Source of the DNA: Saprospiraceae bacterium UBA1994
GTDB lineage: Bacteria; Bacteroidota; Bacteroidia; Chitinophagales; Saprospiraceae
Reading direction: 5' to 3'
Assembly (NCBI GenBank): GCA_002335865.1
Contig: DDCY01000009.1
Coordinates: 191,649 to 255,648 of the forward strand
DNA length: 64,000 nucleotides
Notes under the pieces: model-generated
The model's input: the letters and a program-made list of their open reading frames with translations, nothing else
What the model was told of the DNA's origin: nothing
Databases searched by the model: none
Shown: piece after piece, positions 9,388-19,052 of the stretch
How the letters are laid out: the number at the start of each line of letters is the position of its first letter
How positions within the stretch are numbered: the first letter of the stretch is position 1
Program-made: the position numbers and the translations under genes

Positions 9388-9388
9388 G

Positions 9389-10480
9389 TTACTTAACCAA
9401 TTTAAATATCTCCTCTACAATTTCACTCGTCGCATCGGGTCTACCCATCTTCTTCAAATTGCATACTAAATATTGTTGCAACTTTTCATCACTCAACAAT
9501 TCCAATATCGTTGGAATCATTTTTTCTTTTGCTTCTGCATTAGGTACCATTAGAGCGGCTTCATTATTGACTAATGCCATCGCATTTTTCGTTTGATGGT
9601 CTTCAGCAACATGAGGACTCGGTATGAGTACTGCAGGTTTATTAATAAGGGCAATCTCGGAGATCGTTAGTGCACCAGCTCGGCATACGACTGCGTCAGC
9701 CGCAGCGTATGCATAGTCCATTCTCTCAATAAATGGAAGCACTGTTATATTCGGCAATGCGGCTACCACACCGCAAGAATATTCATCGAAATACATTTTA
9801 CCAACCTGCCAAATATAGTTGATCTCCGAATGCCTTTTAATCATGTCAAAAGCACCTTCAACTGATTCATTGATACGTCTTGCTCCTAGGCTCCCACCAA
9901 AAATTAAAACCGTTTTATGATCGTTGTCGATACCAAAAGAAGCCTTTGCTTCTTCTCTATTAATTTGTATATCATATAAATCTCTCCTTACAGGATTACC
10001 TGTGAAAATTATTTTTTCAGATGGAAAAAATCGGTCCATTCCATCATACGCAACACAAATTTTATTCACTTTCTTAGCAAGTATTTTATTCGTAATACCT
10101 GGATAAGAATTTTGTTCTTGAATTAAAGTAGGGATCTTCATCATACTAGCTACCTGTAATATCGGTCCGCTTGCATATCCTCCTACACCTACAACCACAT
10201 CTGGCTTATAGTCCATTATTATTTTTCGTCCTCTATACAGACTAGAAGCGAGTTTAAATGGAAATAATAAATTTCTAATACTCAATTTTCTCTGAAAACC
10301 ACTAATCCAAAGTCCTATTATAAAATATCCTGCTGCAGGGACTTTTTTCATTTCAAGTTTTCCTTGCGCACCTACGAATAATATTTCCGCAGAAGGATCT
10401 TTATCCTTAATCGCATTGGCTAACGCTATCGCTGGGTAGACGTGTCCACCTGTTCCTCCTCCACTAATTAATACTCGCAT
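9389..10480 (-). CDS. murG: UDP-GlcNAc:lipid I GlcNAc transferase MurG
   Basis: Membrane-associated GT28 glycosyltransferase that adds GlcNAc to lipid I and makes lipid II. The N-terminal glycine-rich donor/lipid loop ISGGGTGGHVYPAIALA lies at residues 5-21, and the second G loop VVGVGGYASGPIL at about 95-107. The C-terminal domain has FGGSLGARRINE and the UDP-binding CRAGALTISEIA. Length 363 is normal. The start ATG (10478-10480) overlaps the last 17 bases of ftsW, so the two are translated together; this is a common arrangement in which the flippase/polymerase and MurG are co-expressed. Confidence 0.98.
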   Translation of the reverse strand: MRVLISGGGTGGHVYPAIALANAIKDKDPSAEILFVGAQGKLEMKKVPAAGYFIIGLWISGFQRKLSIRNLLFPFKLASSLYRGRKIIMDYKPDVVVGVGGYASGPILQVASMMKIPTLIQEQNSYPGITNKILAKKVNKICVAYDGMDRFFPSEKIIFTGNPVRRDLYDIQINREEAKASFGIDNDHKTVLIFGGSLGARRINESVEGAFDMIKRHSEINYIWQVGKMYFDEYSCGVVAALPNITVLPFIERMDYAYAAADAVVCRAGALTISEIALINKPAVLIPSPHVAEDHQTKNAMALVNNEAALMVPNAEAKEKMIPTILELLSDEKLQQYLVCNLKKMGRPDATSEIVEEIFKLVK

Positions 10481-11642
10481 TTTCCATCTTTTCTATGGTA
10501 GCTTGCTTGTATTGTGCCTCCTCTACATATCTGCTTACACTCAGGATAATACCCAGAGAAATGCAGGTAAATAATATGGAAGTACCACCCATACTTACTA
10601 ATGGAAGTGTCAATCCTGTCGCCGGAACCAGTTGCACTGATACCGCTATATTGGCGAATGCCTGTATTACTATATTTAAACACAAACCCATAGCCAGTAT
10701 AGCTCCAAATGTTTTTGGGCACCTAGTTACTATTCGTGTACATCTAAAGAGTAACCATGAGTATAAACCGAGTATCGTAAATCCTCCTATAAGGCCATAT
10801 TCTTCGACTATGATAGCATATATAAAATCTGCATAAGCAAATGGCAAGAAATTTCTCTGCATACTATTTCCTGGTCCGACACCTGTTATCTCCCCACTTG
10901 CAATGGCTATCTTAGATTGCTGAAGTTGATATCCACCATCAGTATTGTACATAAAATCATTGATACGACTGATCCATGTATCTACTCTTACTAGATCAGG
11001 AAATACCGATCCAATCATTACTAAAATACTTAGACCAATAATTCCCGTAATAATTAATAGAAAGACAAACTTAAATGATATCCTACCTATAAACATCATT
11101 AACAGACATGTCACAAAAAGTAATGCGGCTGTCGACAAATCTTCTGGAGCAATCAAAAAGCAAATTATTACCACAGGCATTATAATAGGAAGAAATGCTT
11201 GTTTAAAATCTTTGATATAATCTTGCTTCACCGCTAGTGCTCTAGCGACCCAAATAATTAGTACTGGCTTAGCAAAATCTGAAGTTTGTATTGTTTTGTC
11301 AATCCAAGGAAGAGCGATCCACCTCTTGGCTTCATTTACCTCTGTACCGAATCCTAAAGTCCACAATAAAGCTAATCCTGCAACTAAGAGTAGCAATGGA
11401 GCGAACTTTGAATATTGCATATAATCTAATCTATATGCCCCATACATAGCCCCCATACCTGCTAGCAGAAAGAAAGCCTGCTGGAATAGGTAATACTCCG
11501 TATCACCCCCACGCATCTTATATGCCATACTACCTGTTGCACTATACACAGCCAACAAAGATGCTAGACTCAAAAGGGCAACGATCAGCCAAATGGCTTT
11601 GTCGCCTTTAAGATTTTCATGAATTGTCGTTATTCCTGACAA
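10464..11642 (-). CDS. ftsW: Septal peptidoglycan polymerase FtsW (SEDS family)
   Basis: A multi-spanning SEDS protein, the glycan polymerase that works with FtsI at the septum. About ten hydrophobic segments are visible, starting at residue 16 (AIWLIVALLSLASLLAVYS). The family block GVGPGNSMQRNFLPFAYADFI (shown only in part: residues about 255-275) and the late PLVSMGGTSILFTCISLGI block are both present. Length 392. The only start fitting the N-terminus is TTG (11640-11642), since the next ATG falls after the first membrane segment; a rare start may limit its yield. It overlaps murG by 17 bases. The 248-base gap to murD holds two tandem hairpins. Confidence 0.95.
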   Translation of the reverse strand: MSGITTIHENLKGDKAIWLIVALLSLASLLAVYSATGSMAYKMRGGDTEYYLFQQAFFLLAGMGAMYGAYRLDYMQYSKFAPLLLLVAGLALLWTLGFGTEVNEAKRWIALPWIDKTIQTSDFAKPVLIIWVARALAVKQDYIKDFKQAFLPIIMPVVIICFLIAPEDLSTAALLFVTCLLMMFIGRISFKFVFLLIITGIIGLSILVMIGSVFPDLVRVDTWISRINDFMYNTDGGYQLQQSKIAIASGEITGVGPGNSMQRNFLPFAYADFIYAIIVEEYGLIGGFTILGLYSWLLFRCTRIVTRCPKTFGAILAMGLCLNIVIQAFANIAVSVQLVPATGLTLPLVSMGGTSILFTCISLGIILSVSRYVEEAQYKQATIEKMENASIN

Positions 11643-11755
11643 TGGGCTTAGTTTGTAGTTTTCTTAAAATACTATCCAATCACACAAGCATACGCCTAAG
11701 TTTTACTATGAAATAATCACAGTAATCGATTGTCTAGTCTGTCTTCTTATTATAA

Positions 11756-11820
11756 GTTATCTAATCTCCTTAATTACTAGATAACCGTTATACTTTGTAG
11801 AATCTGCTTAATTATTCTAC
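11756..11820. repeat. Two tandem hairpins in the murD-ftsW spacer
   Basis: GTTATCTA/TAGATAAC (11756-11763, 11778-11785) and GTAGAAT/ATTCTAC (11797-11803, 11814-11820) form two adjacent perfect stems of 8 and 7 bp. There is no T-run, so a terminator is unlikely. They occupy an unusually long gap (248 bases) inside an otherwise compact cluster. Confidence 0.45.
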
Positions 11821-11890
11821 TTTTCATTTTTATTATTTATGCCTCTTAACATATGTCATTATAAATATTCTAAAGGACATAGTTCATGTC

Positions 11891-13198
11891 TTAATTTTGC
11901 TCGACCAACAAACGTAACGCAGCATCTCTAAATCGTTCTCCTCTATCCATATAGTTATTGAATAGATCGAAGCTTGCACATGCTGGAGATAATAATACTG
12001 TATCTCCATCCTCTGCATAATGAGCTGCAACTCTAATCGCTTCGTCGACATTTTCTGTTATCAAGATCTCCTCTATTACACCTCCAAAAGCTGTAGTTAA
12101 TGGCTCTGGATATGCTGTCATACAAATAAGCGCTTTCACCTTTTTCTTGACAAGTTGATCGATTTGAGTGTAGTCGTTGCCTTTGTCTATACCTCCTGCA
12201 ATCCAGATTACTGGTGTAGTCATCGCATCAAGTGCATAAAAAACTGCGTCCACATTAGTCGCTTTACTATCATTAATATACTGTACTCCTTTGATTACAG
12301 CTATCGACTCCATACGGTGCGCCATGTTTGTAAATGTCGCAAGCCCAAAGGCGATTTGTATTTCAGATAATCCGATTCCTCTGCAGGCAGCTATTGCACA
12401 GCTTGCATTAAAAAGATTATGAACACCTTTCAACTGAGTTTGGAAAACTAGGTTGGTATCTGTAGACACCAACCCAGAATTGTAGTCCTTAGTCGAAAGT
12501 GAAATTCTCCTTGTCGAAGGGAGATTTCGTTTATCCAGATTACTCTGGATATATCTGTCATCACCATTATAGATGATCATATTTTCAATTGTTTGATTAT
12601 TGACAATATTCATTTTTGCTTTTACATAGAGATCCATGTTATACTCATATCTATCCAAGTGATCCGGAGTGACATTAAGTATGATGGCAATATCAGCTCT
12701 AAAAGTATTTACCTTTTCTAACTGAAAACTACTTAGCTCTAAGACAAAATATTCTGGTTGTCTAGAAGCCAATACTCTGCACATAGCTATACCATAGTTT
12801 CCTCCAATGGCAACATCATATTCAGCATCTCTGAGGATATGATATATTAGTCCAGTAGTAGTAGTCTTACCATTACTTCCTGTGATCGCTACGATAGTCG
12901 CATCAGTATTACGATACCCATACTCTATCTCAGATATAATCTCTACTCCAGCTTCCATCAAAACCTTTATTGGATTTGCTCCATCGGGAATACCAGGACT
13001 AACTATTGCTAGCTTAGCATTTTTTAATCTGTCAAAATCATGACCGCTTTCTTCAAAGTCGATCTTATTACTAATTAATTCTTCTTTATACTTTTCTTTG
13101 ATCACTCCAACATCAGTTACATATACTGGTTGATCTAGTTTCTTTGCAAGTAGTGCTGCACCTATTCCACTTTCGCCAGCTCCAATTATGACAATCAT
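11891..13198 (-). CDS. murD: UDP-MurNAc-L-alanine--D-glutamate ligase MurD
   Basis: Cytoplasmic ATP-dependent ligase that adds D-glutamate to UDP-MurNAc-L-Ala. The N-terminal Rossmann block IVIIGAGESGIGAALLAKK lies at residues 2-20, the P-loop AITGSNGKTTTTGLIYH at about 104-120, and the catalytic NVTPDHLDRY at about 176-185. YINDSKATNVDAV and the C-terminal WIAGGIDKGNDY and LLSPACASFDLF blocks are MurD-specific. Length 435 is normal. ATG at 13196-13198. It lies between mraY and ftsW, the usual place in this cluster. Confidence 0.98.
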   Translation of the reverse strand: MIVIIGAGESGIGAALLAKKLDQPVYVTDVGVIKEKYKEELISNKIDFEESGHDFDRLKNAKLAIVSPGIPDGANPIKVLMEAGVEIISEIEYGYRNTDATIVAITGSNGKTTTTGLIYHILRDAEYDVAIGGNYGIAMCRVLASRQPEYFVLELSSFQLEKVNTFRADIAIILNVTPDHLDRYEYNMDLYVKAKMNIVNNQTIENMIIYNGDDRYIQSNLDKRNLPSTRRISLSTKDYNSGLVSTDTNLVFQTQLKGVHNLFNASCAIAACRGIGLSEIQIAFGLATFTNMAHRMESIAVIKGVQYINDSKATNVDAVFYALDAMTTPVIWIAGGIDKGNDYTQIDQLVKKKVKALICMTAYPEPLTTAFGGVIEEILITENVDEAIRVAAHYAEDGDTVLLSPACASFDLFNNYMDRGERFRDAALRLLVEQN

Positions 13199-13209
13199 TA
13201 TTAATTCAT

Positions 13210-13264
13210 TTATTGATTGATTATTAATTCATATATGACGTATACATTACGCTGGAATCAATAA
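13210..13264. repeat. Palindromic spacer in murD-mraY gap
   Basis: TTATTGATT (13210-13218) pairs exactly with AATCAATAA (13256-13264). Between them lie ATTATTAATTCA and TACGCT, both also present in the murC-murG spacer at 9348-9387. The two spacers look like copies of one small palindromic element. Confidence 0.4.
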
Positions 13265-13290
13265 TTTTATAATTGATAATTTATAATTTC

Positions 13291-14556
13291 CTATCTCACC
13301 TTCAAAGTGATCATTGTTAATACAGCTAATATTATTCCTACGATCCAAAATCTTATGACTATTCTAGCTTCGTGCATTCCCCGTTTTTGGAAGTGGTGAT
13401 GCAACGGTGCCATTTTGAATATCCTTCGACCTTCACCGTATTTTTTTCTTGTATATTTAAAGTATCCTACTTGTAATACAACTGAAATATTCTCAACTAC
13501 GAATATTCCACAGAGTATTGGGATTAAAAATTCTTTTCTTAATAGGATTGCCATTGTGGCGATAATCGCTCCAATAGTTAGACTACCAGTATCACCCATA
13601 AAGACTTTAGCCGGATAACTATTAAACCAAAGAAATCCTACACAGCCTCCGACAAAACAAGCAGCAAATATTACTAGCTCTCCAGAGTGTGGTATATATA
13701 ATATATTAAGATAGTCTGCAATAATAGTATTACCAGATACATAAGCTAGTATCCCTAAAGTTGCACCTATGATAGCAGATACTCCAGTAGCTAATCCATC
13801 AATACCATCAGTAAGATTCGCGGCATTAGACACAGCAGTAATTATAAATATCACAATCGGCAAAAATACAATCCAGATTAGATGTTTACCATTATCTCCT
13901 AAGAATCCTAACAATGAAGAATATTCAAAATTATTCCCTTTGAAAAATGGTATGTTAGTCAATGTCGACTTTACATAAGCCATATTTACCATCTCTTTAG
14001 CTTGGCCTATTGTCGTAACCTCAGTAGTAAACTCATCCATAACTTCGTATCCACCAGCAATCGCGTCTTCGATAGGCATTCTGATGACAACGTCACTATG
14101 ATATAACATTACTATAGCTACAACTACGCCTAAGACCACCTGGCCAAATATTTTAAATTTACCTGCGAGTCCATTTTTGTCTTTCTTAAAGACTTTGATA
14201 TAATCATCTGCAAATCCTATGGCCGTCATCCATAATGTAGTCACTAGCATCAAGATGATATATATATTATCTAACCGAGCAAACAGTAAACAAGGTACCC
14301 AGGTCGCTAAAAGAATAATAAAACCACCCATTGTTGGTGTTCCCTCTTTCTCTTTTTGACCATCGAGACCTAACTCTCTAACTGTCTCTCCTACTTGCAA
14401 TCGTTTCAAAGAACGTATTATCCTATTTCCGAATAAAAGCGATATCAATAATGAAGTGATAATCGCCGCTCCGGCTCTAAAAGATATATATTGAAAGAGG
14501 CCTGCGCCTCCAACATGATAATGTTTTTCTAAATATTCAAATATGTGATATAACAT
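13291..14556 (-). CDS. mraY: Phospho-MurNAc-pentapeptide translocase MraY
   Basis: Polytopic membrane enzyme transferring phospho-MurNAc-pentapeptide from UDP to undecaprenyl phosphate, giving lipid I. About ten membrane segments. The aspartate signature GFADDYIKVFKKDKNGL lies at about residues 113-129; NAANLTDGIDGLATG (about 245-259) and FMGDTGSLTIGAIIA (about 317-331) are present, as is the PLHHHFQKRGMHE histidine loop (about 384-396). Length 421 is long because of an insert near residues 165-205 (MPIEDAIAGGYEVMDEFT and following), a feature I believe is common in Bacteroidota MraY. ATG at 14554-14556. It is separated from murE by an unusually long 409-base spacer. Confidence 0.98.
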   Translation of the reverse strand: MLYHIFEYLEKHYHVGGAGLFQYISFRAGAAIITSLLISLLFGNRIIRSLKRLQVGETVRELGLDGQKEKEGTPTMGGFIILLATWVPCLLFARLDNIYIILMLVTTLWMTAIGFADDYIKVFKKDKNGLAGKFKIFGQVVLGVVVAIVMLYHSDVVIRMPIEDAIAGGYEVMDEFTTEVTTIGQAKEMVNMAYVKSTLTNIPFFKGNNFEYSSLLGFLGDNGKHLIWIVFLPIVIFIITAVSNAANLTDGIDGLATGVSAIIGATLGILAYVSGNTIIADYLNILYIPHSGELVIFAACFVGGCVGFLWFNSYPAKVFMGDTGSLTIGAIIATMAILLRKEFLIPILCGIFVVENISVVLQVGYFKYTRKKYGEGRRIFKMAPLHHHFQKRGMHEARIVIRFWIVGIILAVLTMITLKVR

Positions 14557-14965
14557 CTCAATCTTTTTTCAAAAGAAAATTTCAAAAAATTGAAAAATTC
14601 AAATTCCAAAACCAACATGACACTAGCCAAGATTGGATGGATCACTTAAAAATGTAATTAACCGTAAATCAAAATTTAATCAATTGACCTTTGGCACAAT
14701 CCTTGCATCTCTTAACATAGAACCTTGAGAGTTGTAAAGTATTAATTCTACTCATTCACTTTTAACTTATTTATACTCCACATTACCAGTGTGAAGAGAA
14801 ATATTTAACAGTGCAGTAGGACTCCAGAACTTTTTCCAGTAGTAACCCTACTGCAACTGTTAAAACCAACCTGAGAATGATAATAGAACCTAAATCTTTA
14901 TTAAATTACTAATCGATCAATGACTTATTAATAATTTAATTATTTCTTATACATCGATCTTATTT
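14557..14965 (-). other. 409-base murE-mraY spacer with competing hairpins
   Basis: No credible gene. On the minus strand AACAGT(T)GCAGTAGG pairs with CCTACTGCACTGTT (arms 14807-14820 and 14847-14861, one bulged base). The same central segment can instead form a smaller stem CAGTAG/CTACTG (14837-14842 with 14848-14853). The two pairings exclude each other, as in attenuators, but no U-run follows. It could be a regulatory leader for mraY or a degraded mobile repeat. Confidence 0.4.
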
Positions 14966-16441
14966 CTAAGTCCGATTAAATTCATTTATTATAATTTCTT
15001 TATCATCGAAGAGAAACTTTTCTCCCTTGATATCTTGATACTTTTCGTGGCCTTTACCAGCTACTAATATTATGTCTCTATCTCTTGACAGCGCTATAGC
15101 TGTCTTGATAGCTTGCTTCCTATCTACCATGCGCAATACATGATCTGCATTTTTATTTTTTAATCCCGCTTCCATATCATCGAGAATCTTTTCAGGATCC
15201 TCTGATCTTGGATTATCACTAGTAAGCACTACTCTACTAGAAAGTGATGCTGCTATCTGAGCCATCTTAGGTCTCTTTGCTTTATCTCTGTCACCACCGC
15301 AGCCTATGACTGTTATGATATTCTGATTATCATATTTTGTCTGCAGAATAGTCTGCAATACATTATCTAACGCATCAGGAGTATGAGCATAGTCTACTAT
15401 GGCACAAGTCTTAGTGATCGGATGGATAATCTTTTCAAATCTACCTTCAGCACCTTTTAATTGGCTCAGTACAGGTAATATCTCATCTGATGGTAAGCCG
15501 CTCTCCTTAAGAATCGCATATACAGTCGATAAATTGTAAGCATTGAATCGGCCAGACAGTTGAAAGTAAACTTCGTGTCTATCTATAATCATATGCAACC
15601 CCTCAATGGAATCTGTGATTATCTTGGCTTTGTAATCGGCTGAACTTCTTAATGCAAGCGTCTTTACTTTAGCTGAGGTGTTTTGTAACATAACCTCGCC
15701 TCTCTTATCATCAATGTTGGAAATAGCTATAGCTTCCTCATCTAAATAGTCGAAAAACTTTTTCTTCGTCCAAATATATTCTTTAAAAGTATCATGATAA
15801 TCTAGGTGATCATGACTAATATTAGTGAATGCTGCCACTCTAAATTTTAGCCCTGATATTCTTTGCTGATCGATAGCGTGTGAACTTACTTCCATGAATA
15901 CATAGTCGCAGCAATTCTCTACCATACCGGCTAAGAGTCTATTCAGATTAATGGCATCAGGTGTAGTATGTGTAGCATTGATAATTACATCTCCTATCCT
16001 ATTCTGGACAGTAGAAATCAATCCTACTTTATAACCCATCTCTGTCATTGCTTGATAAAGAAGTGTTACTACACTTGTTTTTCCATTAGTACCTGTCACA
16101 CCAATAAGCTGAGTATCATAAGATGGCTCATCATAGAACTTATGCGCTATGAGTCCAGCATACTTAGAAGTATCCGAGACAGGAATAAAAACTACCCCTT
16201 CCTCTAACTGTACATCGATCTTTTCATTGTATACGATCACGGTGGCTCCTGCTTTTATTGCATTAGCTATATAATTGTGACCATCTACTTGATGACCTTT
16301 GATGGCTATAAATAGTGTATGAGTACTTACCCTTCTACTATCTATCTCTATCTGTACTACTTCCAGCTCACGATGATCGATATTAATCCGAATATCATCT
16401 GGAATTATTTCAAATAACTTTTTATTTACTTTTTTCAACAT
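14966..16441 (-). CDS. murE: UDP-MurNAc-tripeptide synthetase MurE
   Basis: Mur ligase that adds the third stem-peptide residue, in Gram-negative bacteria normally meso-diaminopimelate. The P-loop GVTGTNGKTSVVTLLYQA lies at about residues 115-132, the substrate block THTTPDAINLNRLL at about 156-169 and NISHDHLDYH at about 211-220. The DAP-recognition motif DNPR is present in VVLTSDNPRSEDPEKIL (about 407-423), which supports meso-DAP over lysine. GKGHEKYQ lies near the C-terminus. Length 491. ATG at 16439-16441; 46 bases separate it from ftsI. Confidence 0.97.
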   Translation of the reverse strand: MLKKVNKKLFEIIPDDIRINIDHRELEVVQIEIDSRRVSTHTLFIAIKGHQVDGHNYIANAIKAGATVIVYNEKIDVQLEEGVVFIPVSDTSKYAGLIAHKFYDEPSYDTQLIGVTGTNGKTSVVTLLYQAMTEMGYKVGLISTVQNRIGDVIINATHTTPDAINLNRLLAGMVENCCDYVFMEVSSHAIDQQRISGLKFRVAAFTNISHDHLDYHDTFKEYIWTKKKFFDYLDEEAIAISNIDDKRGEVMLQNTSAKVKTLALRSSADYKAKIITDSIEGLHMIIDRHEVYFQLSGRFNAYNLSTVYAILKESGLPSDEILPVLSQLKGAEGRFEKIIHPITKTCAIVDYAHTPDALDNVLQTILQTKYDNQNIITVIGCGGDRDKAKRPKMAQIAASLSSRVVLTSDNPRSEDPEKILDDMEAGLKNKNADHVLRMVDRKQAIKTAIALSRDRDIILVAGKGHEKYQDIKGEKFLFDDKEIIINEFNRT

Positions 16442-16487
16442 CTAATTAGAATCAACAATTATTAATTAATCAATTATTAATTTATTC

Positions 16488-18596
16488 TTAATCCAAATAG
16501 ATTTTTATTTTTTGCTCAGTCGCATTTGCTCCTGGATTGATTGATTGCCTCCTTACTTGTCCTTCACCTTCTAGCTCCACTAATAGTCCAAGACTTTCTA
16601 ACACATAAACTGCATCTCTTGCACCCATCCCCCTCACATCAGGAACTTCTGATTTTATAATACTTTTCTTATCGATAAGCATTTTATTGTCAAATGGATC
16701 TACTGCCACCCAATTAGATTTTGATTTATTTTTATATTCAATACCTACATATTCAAATACTTTTTCAAAATCTTTCTTGTATCCTATTCTTCTCTTTGGA
16801 AGATTAGCTGCAGCAACTAACTGGAAGCCCTGATTGATCGCTTTGTTAAGATCTAGTTTCAAGTTATGTACTTTTTCAACAACATTTCGAAAGACTGGAC
16901 CCGCTACCGAACCACCGTAATATTTTCCATGAGGAGTATAGACCACTACCATCATCGAATACTTGGGATTCTTTGCTGGAAAATACCCTGCGAATGAGGC
17001 ATTGTATTTCTTTTCCTCTTCTTTTTTGGCATAATTGATACGTGTCGTACCAGTCTTTCCTGCAAAACCAAAATATTCCGATCGCAATTTTCTACCTGTC
17101 CCTCTTATCACTACTCCTTCGAGTAGATTTTGCGCACCTTGTATTGCATTAGAAGATGCTATTTTTTCACTTATTACTCTAGGTGGAAAATCTTTAATCA
17201 ATTTATCACCTTGCTTTATCTTAGAGACTAAGTATGGCTTCATCATCTTACCATCATTAGCAACTGTACTGTACAAATTTAAAATCTGTAGTGGCGTAAA
17301 CATAAGCTCATACCCATGAGCCATCCATGGAATTGTAGTACCAAACCACTCCTTTTTATCCTTGACAGGATCTTTAACATACGGATGCTTCTCCCCTATT
17401 AATTCGATTCCTGTTGGATCCAATAATCCAAATCTTTTTAGTGCCCTTATAAAATTAGTATTCCCACCAGCTTTATTATAATGTTGATTAGCTAGGTTAG
17501 CAATTCCTACATTACTTGAAATTTCAAAAGCTTTGCGCAAATCTGCAGTTTCTATCCCATGCCATTCACTATCATACATAGTTTGATCATAGAATTTCAT
17601 TTTACCCTTATTAAAATCCACTTTACTATCTAACTGTGCATAGTTATCATCCATTAGCGCCAATACAGTTGCCAGTTTAAAAGTAGATCCCGGCTCACTT
17701 AATCTTCCAATTGCATGATTGTAAAATTCTCTATAGTTGCCTTTACCATCTGCAGACAGATTAGAGATAGCTCGGATTGCTCCTGTAGCTACTTCCATTA
17801 CTACCACTGTTCCTGCCTCCGCTTCATACTTTACTAATGCAGCCTCAAGTTCAGTATGAGCAATATCTTGAATATCTATATCTATAGTCGTATATATATC
17901 ATCCCCACTTTGTGGTTCAAACTCTGACGGATCGTAGACAGGAATCCAATCTGGAGGAATAAATTTCATGAGCCTCTTCTCATTAGCCCCTTTTAGAAAT
18001 TTATCAAAATAGCCCTCCAAGCCTATCTTATCAGCGTTTTCACGATCTACTCCTATTGTTCTACTTGCTAGTTCGCGGAAAGGCTTTCTTCTTTTAAAGT
18101 ATCTATCGACTATAGCCCCACCCTTATACTTACTATTTCTAAGCACAGGAAAACCTACAACAGTTTCTTTCTGGGCGATTGTCAGATCTTTTGCAATTAG
18201 ACAATACTTATTTCCTTTACTTCGCTGAGTTTGCAAAAATGACTTCCATTGAAATTTAGTTTTTCCCGCTGGAAACATTTTATTCAATCTGTAAGCAAGC
18301 GAATCTACTTTACTCTTAAATAGTTTGTCTTTCAAGACTTGTAAATCCATTCGTATTTCAAAGAACGGTTGCGATGTAGCCAAAGGACTTCCATCCATCG
18401 CGTATATATCACCTCTGTCAGCCTCTATTGGCCTCCATTTCACGTGTACATTACCTTTTTCTCTCCACTTATCTCCTTCAAAGACATTTACCTTGACTAC
18501 TCTGTAGAATATCAGGACTGCAACCAGCGCAAAAGCACCGACAACCATATATAACCTAACAAGTAATTCACTCTTCTTTTTCATCAGTAGTCTCAT
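16488..18596 (-). CDS. ftsI: Septal transpeptidase FtsI/PBP3 with C-terminal PASTA domain
   Basis: Class B penicillin-binding protein cross-linking septal peptidoglycan. One N-terminal membrane segment (about 12-32), then the dimerisation/pedestal domain (EADRGDIYAMDGSPLA), then the transpeptidase: SxxK in EPGSTFKLATVL (about residue 303), SxN in FEISSNVGIANL, KTG in FAGKTGTTR. A PASTA domain (about 650-700, SEVPDVRGMGARDAVYVLE) follows, as in Bacteroidota and Gram-positives but not E. coli. The frame is open to a GTG at 18605; I prefer the ATG at 18594-18596, 11 bases after AAGG, and a third ATG at 18584 is also possible. It lies just behind the ftsL-like gene and is the partner of FtsW. Confidence 0.96.
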   Translation of the reverse strand: MRLLMKKKSELLVRLYMVVGAFALVAVLIFYRVVKVNVFEGDKWREKGNVHVKWRPIEADRGDIYAMDGSPLATSQPFFEIRMDLQVLKDKLFKSKVDSLAYRLNKMFPAGKTKFQWKSFLQTQRSKGNKYCLIAKDLTIAQKETVVGFPVLRNSKYKGGAIVDRYFKRRKPFRELASRTIGVDRENADKIGLEGYFDKFLKGANEKRLMKFIPPDWIPVYDPSEFEPQSGDDIYTTIDIDIQDIAHTELEAALVKYEAEAGTVVVMEVATGAIRAISNLSADGKGNYREFYNHAIGRLSEPGSTFKLATVLALMDDNYAQLDSKVDFNKGKMKFYDQTMYDSEWHGIETADLRKAFEISSNVGIANLANQHYNKAGGNTNFIRALKRFGLLDPTGIELIGEKHPYVKDPVKDKKEWFGTTIPWMAHGYELMFTPLQILNLYSTVANDGKMMKPYLVSKIKQGDKLIKDFPPRVISEKIASSNAIQGAQNLLEGVVIRGTGRKLRSEYFGFAGKTGTTRINYAKKEEEKKYNASFAGYFPAKNPKYSMMVVVYTPHGKYYGGSVAGPVFRNVVEKVHNLKLDLNKAINQGFQLVAAANLPKRRIGYKKDFEKVFEYVGIEYKNKSKSNWVAVDPFDNKMLIDKKSIIKSEVPDVRGMGARDAVYVLESLGLLVELEGEGQVRRQSINPGANATEQKIKIYLD

Positions 18597-18613
18597 ATAG
18601 ACCACTACCTTAT

Positions 18614-18949
18614 TTATTTCTTAGTAGACTTTTTTCTTTTGTCCACTTTAATTTTCTTAGGTAGTTGACCAGTATATTTTAAATCCATACTAGCTACTTT
18701 GTCTTGCATTTGCGATTGTGTGCTACCATACATAACCTCTTGTTTGAGGTTCATATATTGCGATTCTGTATTTTTTACTACCTTCTCTAGAGCCTCGATT
18801 CTCCTGAGATTTTTTTCAGTATTATGTACATTATATATATACACAATTCCCAATAATGCTAGGTAGCACACAAACGGCAAATTCATAAATATCCATTCGA
18901 TTCCCTTAAATCGATAAAGTGTAGTTTTCTTATTAAGGATCTCTGACAT
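18614..18949 (-). CDS. ftsL: FtsL-like bitopic division protein
   Basis: A 111-residue protein with a cytoplasmic N-terminus, one membrane segment (about residues 21-40, MNLPFVCYLALLGIVYIYNV), a predicted coiled coil (about 43-75, NLRRIEALEKVVKNTESQYM) and a very basic lysine tail. This architecture and the place between rsmH and ftsI identify it as the FtsL analogue, which with FtsB and FtsQ activates FtsWI. Sequence identity across phyla is very low, so context is decisive. It ends nine bases before the GTG of the ftsI frame. Confidence 0.8.
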   Translation of the reverse strand: MSEILNKKTTLYRFKGIEWIFMNLPFVCYLALLGIVYIYNVHNTEKNLRRIEALEKVVKNTESQYMNLKQEVMYGSTQSQMQDKVASMDLKYTGQLPKKIKVDKRKKSTKK

Positions 18950-19052
18950 CTATATAGCTAATTAAGTTTAAGATTAAGTGTAAGCAATAGTCTTATAAAC
19001 ACTTCCACTCTTTCCGCTACTCATTGTTTTTATTTCAATTTATATCTAAGAG

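Noticed and set aside
10468..10836. Open frames on both strands over the ftsW/murG junction
   Set aside because: They overlap the conserved end of ftsW in other frames and show no family features.
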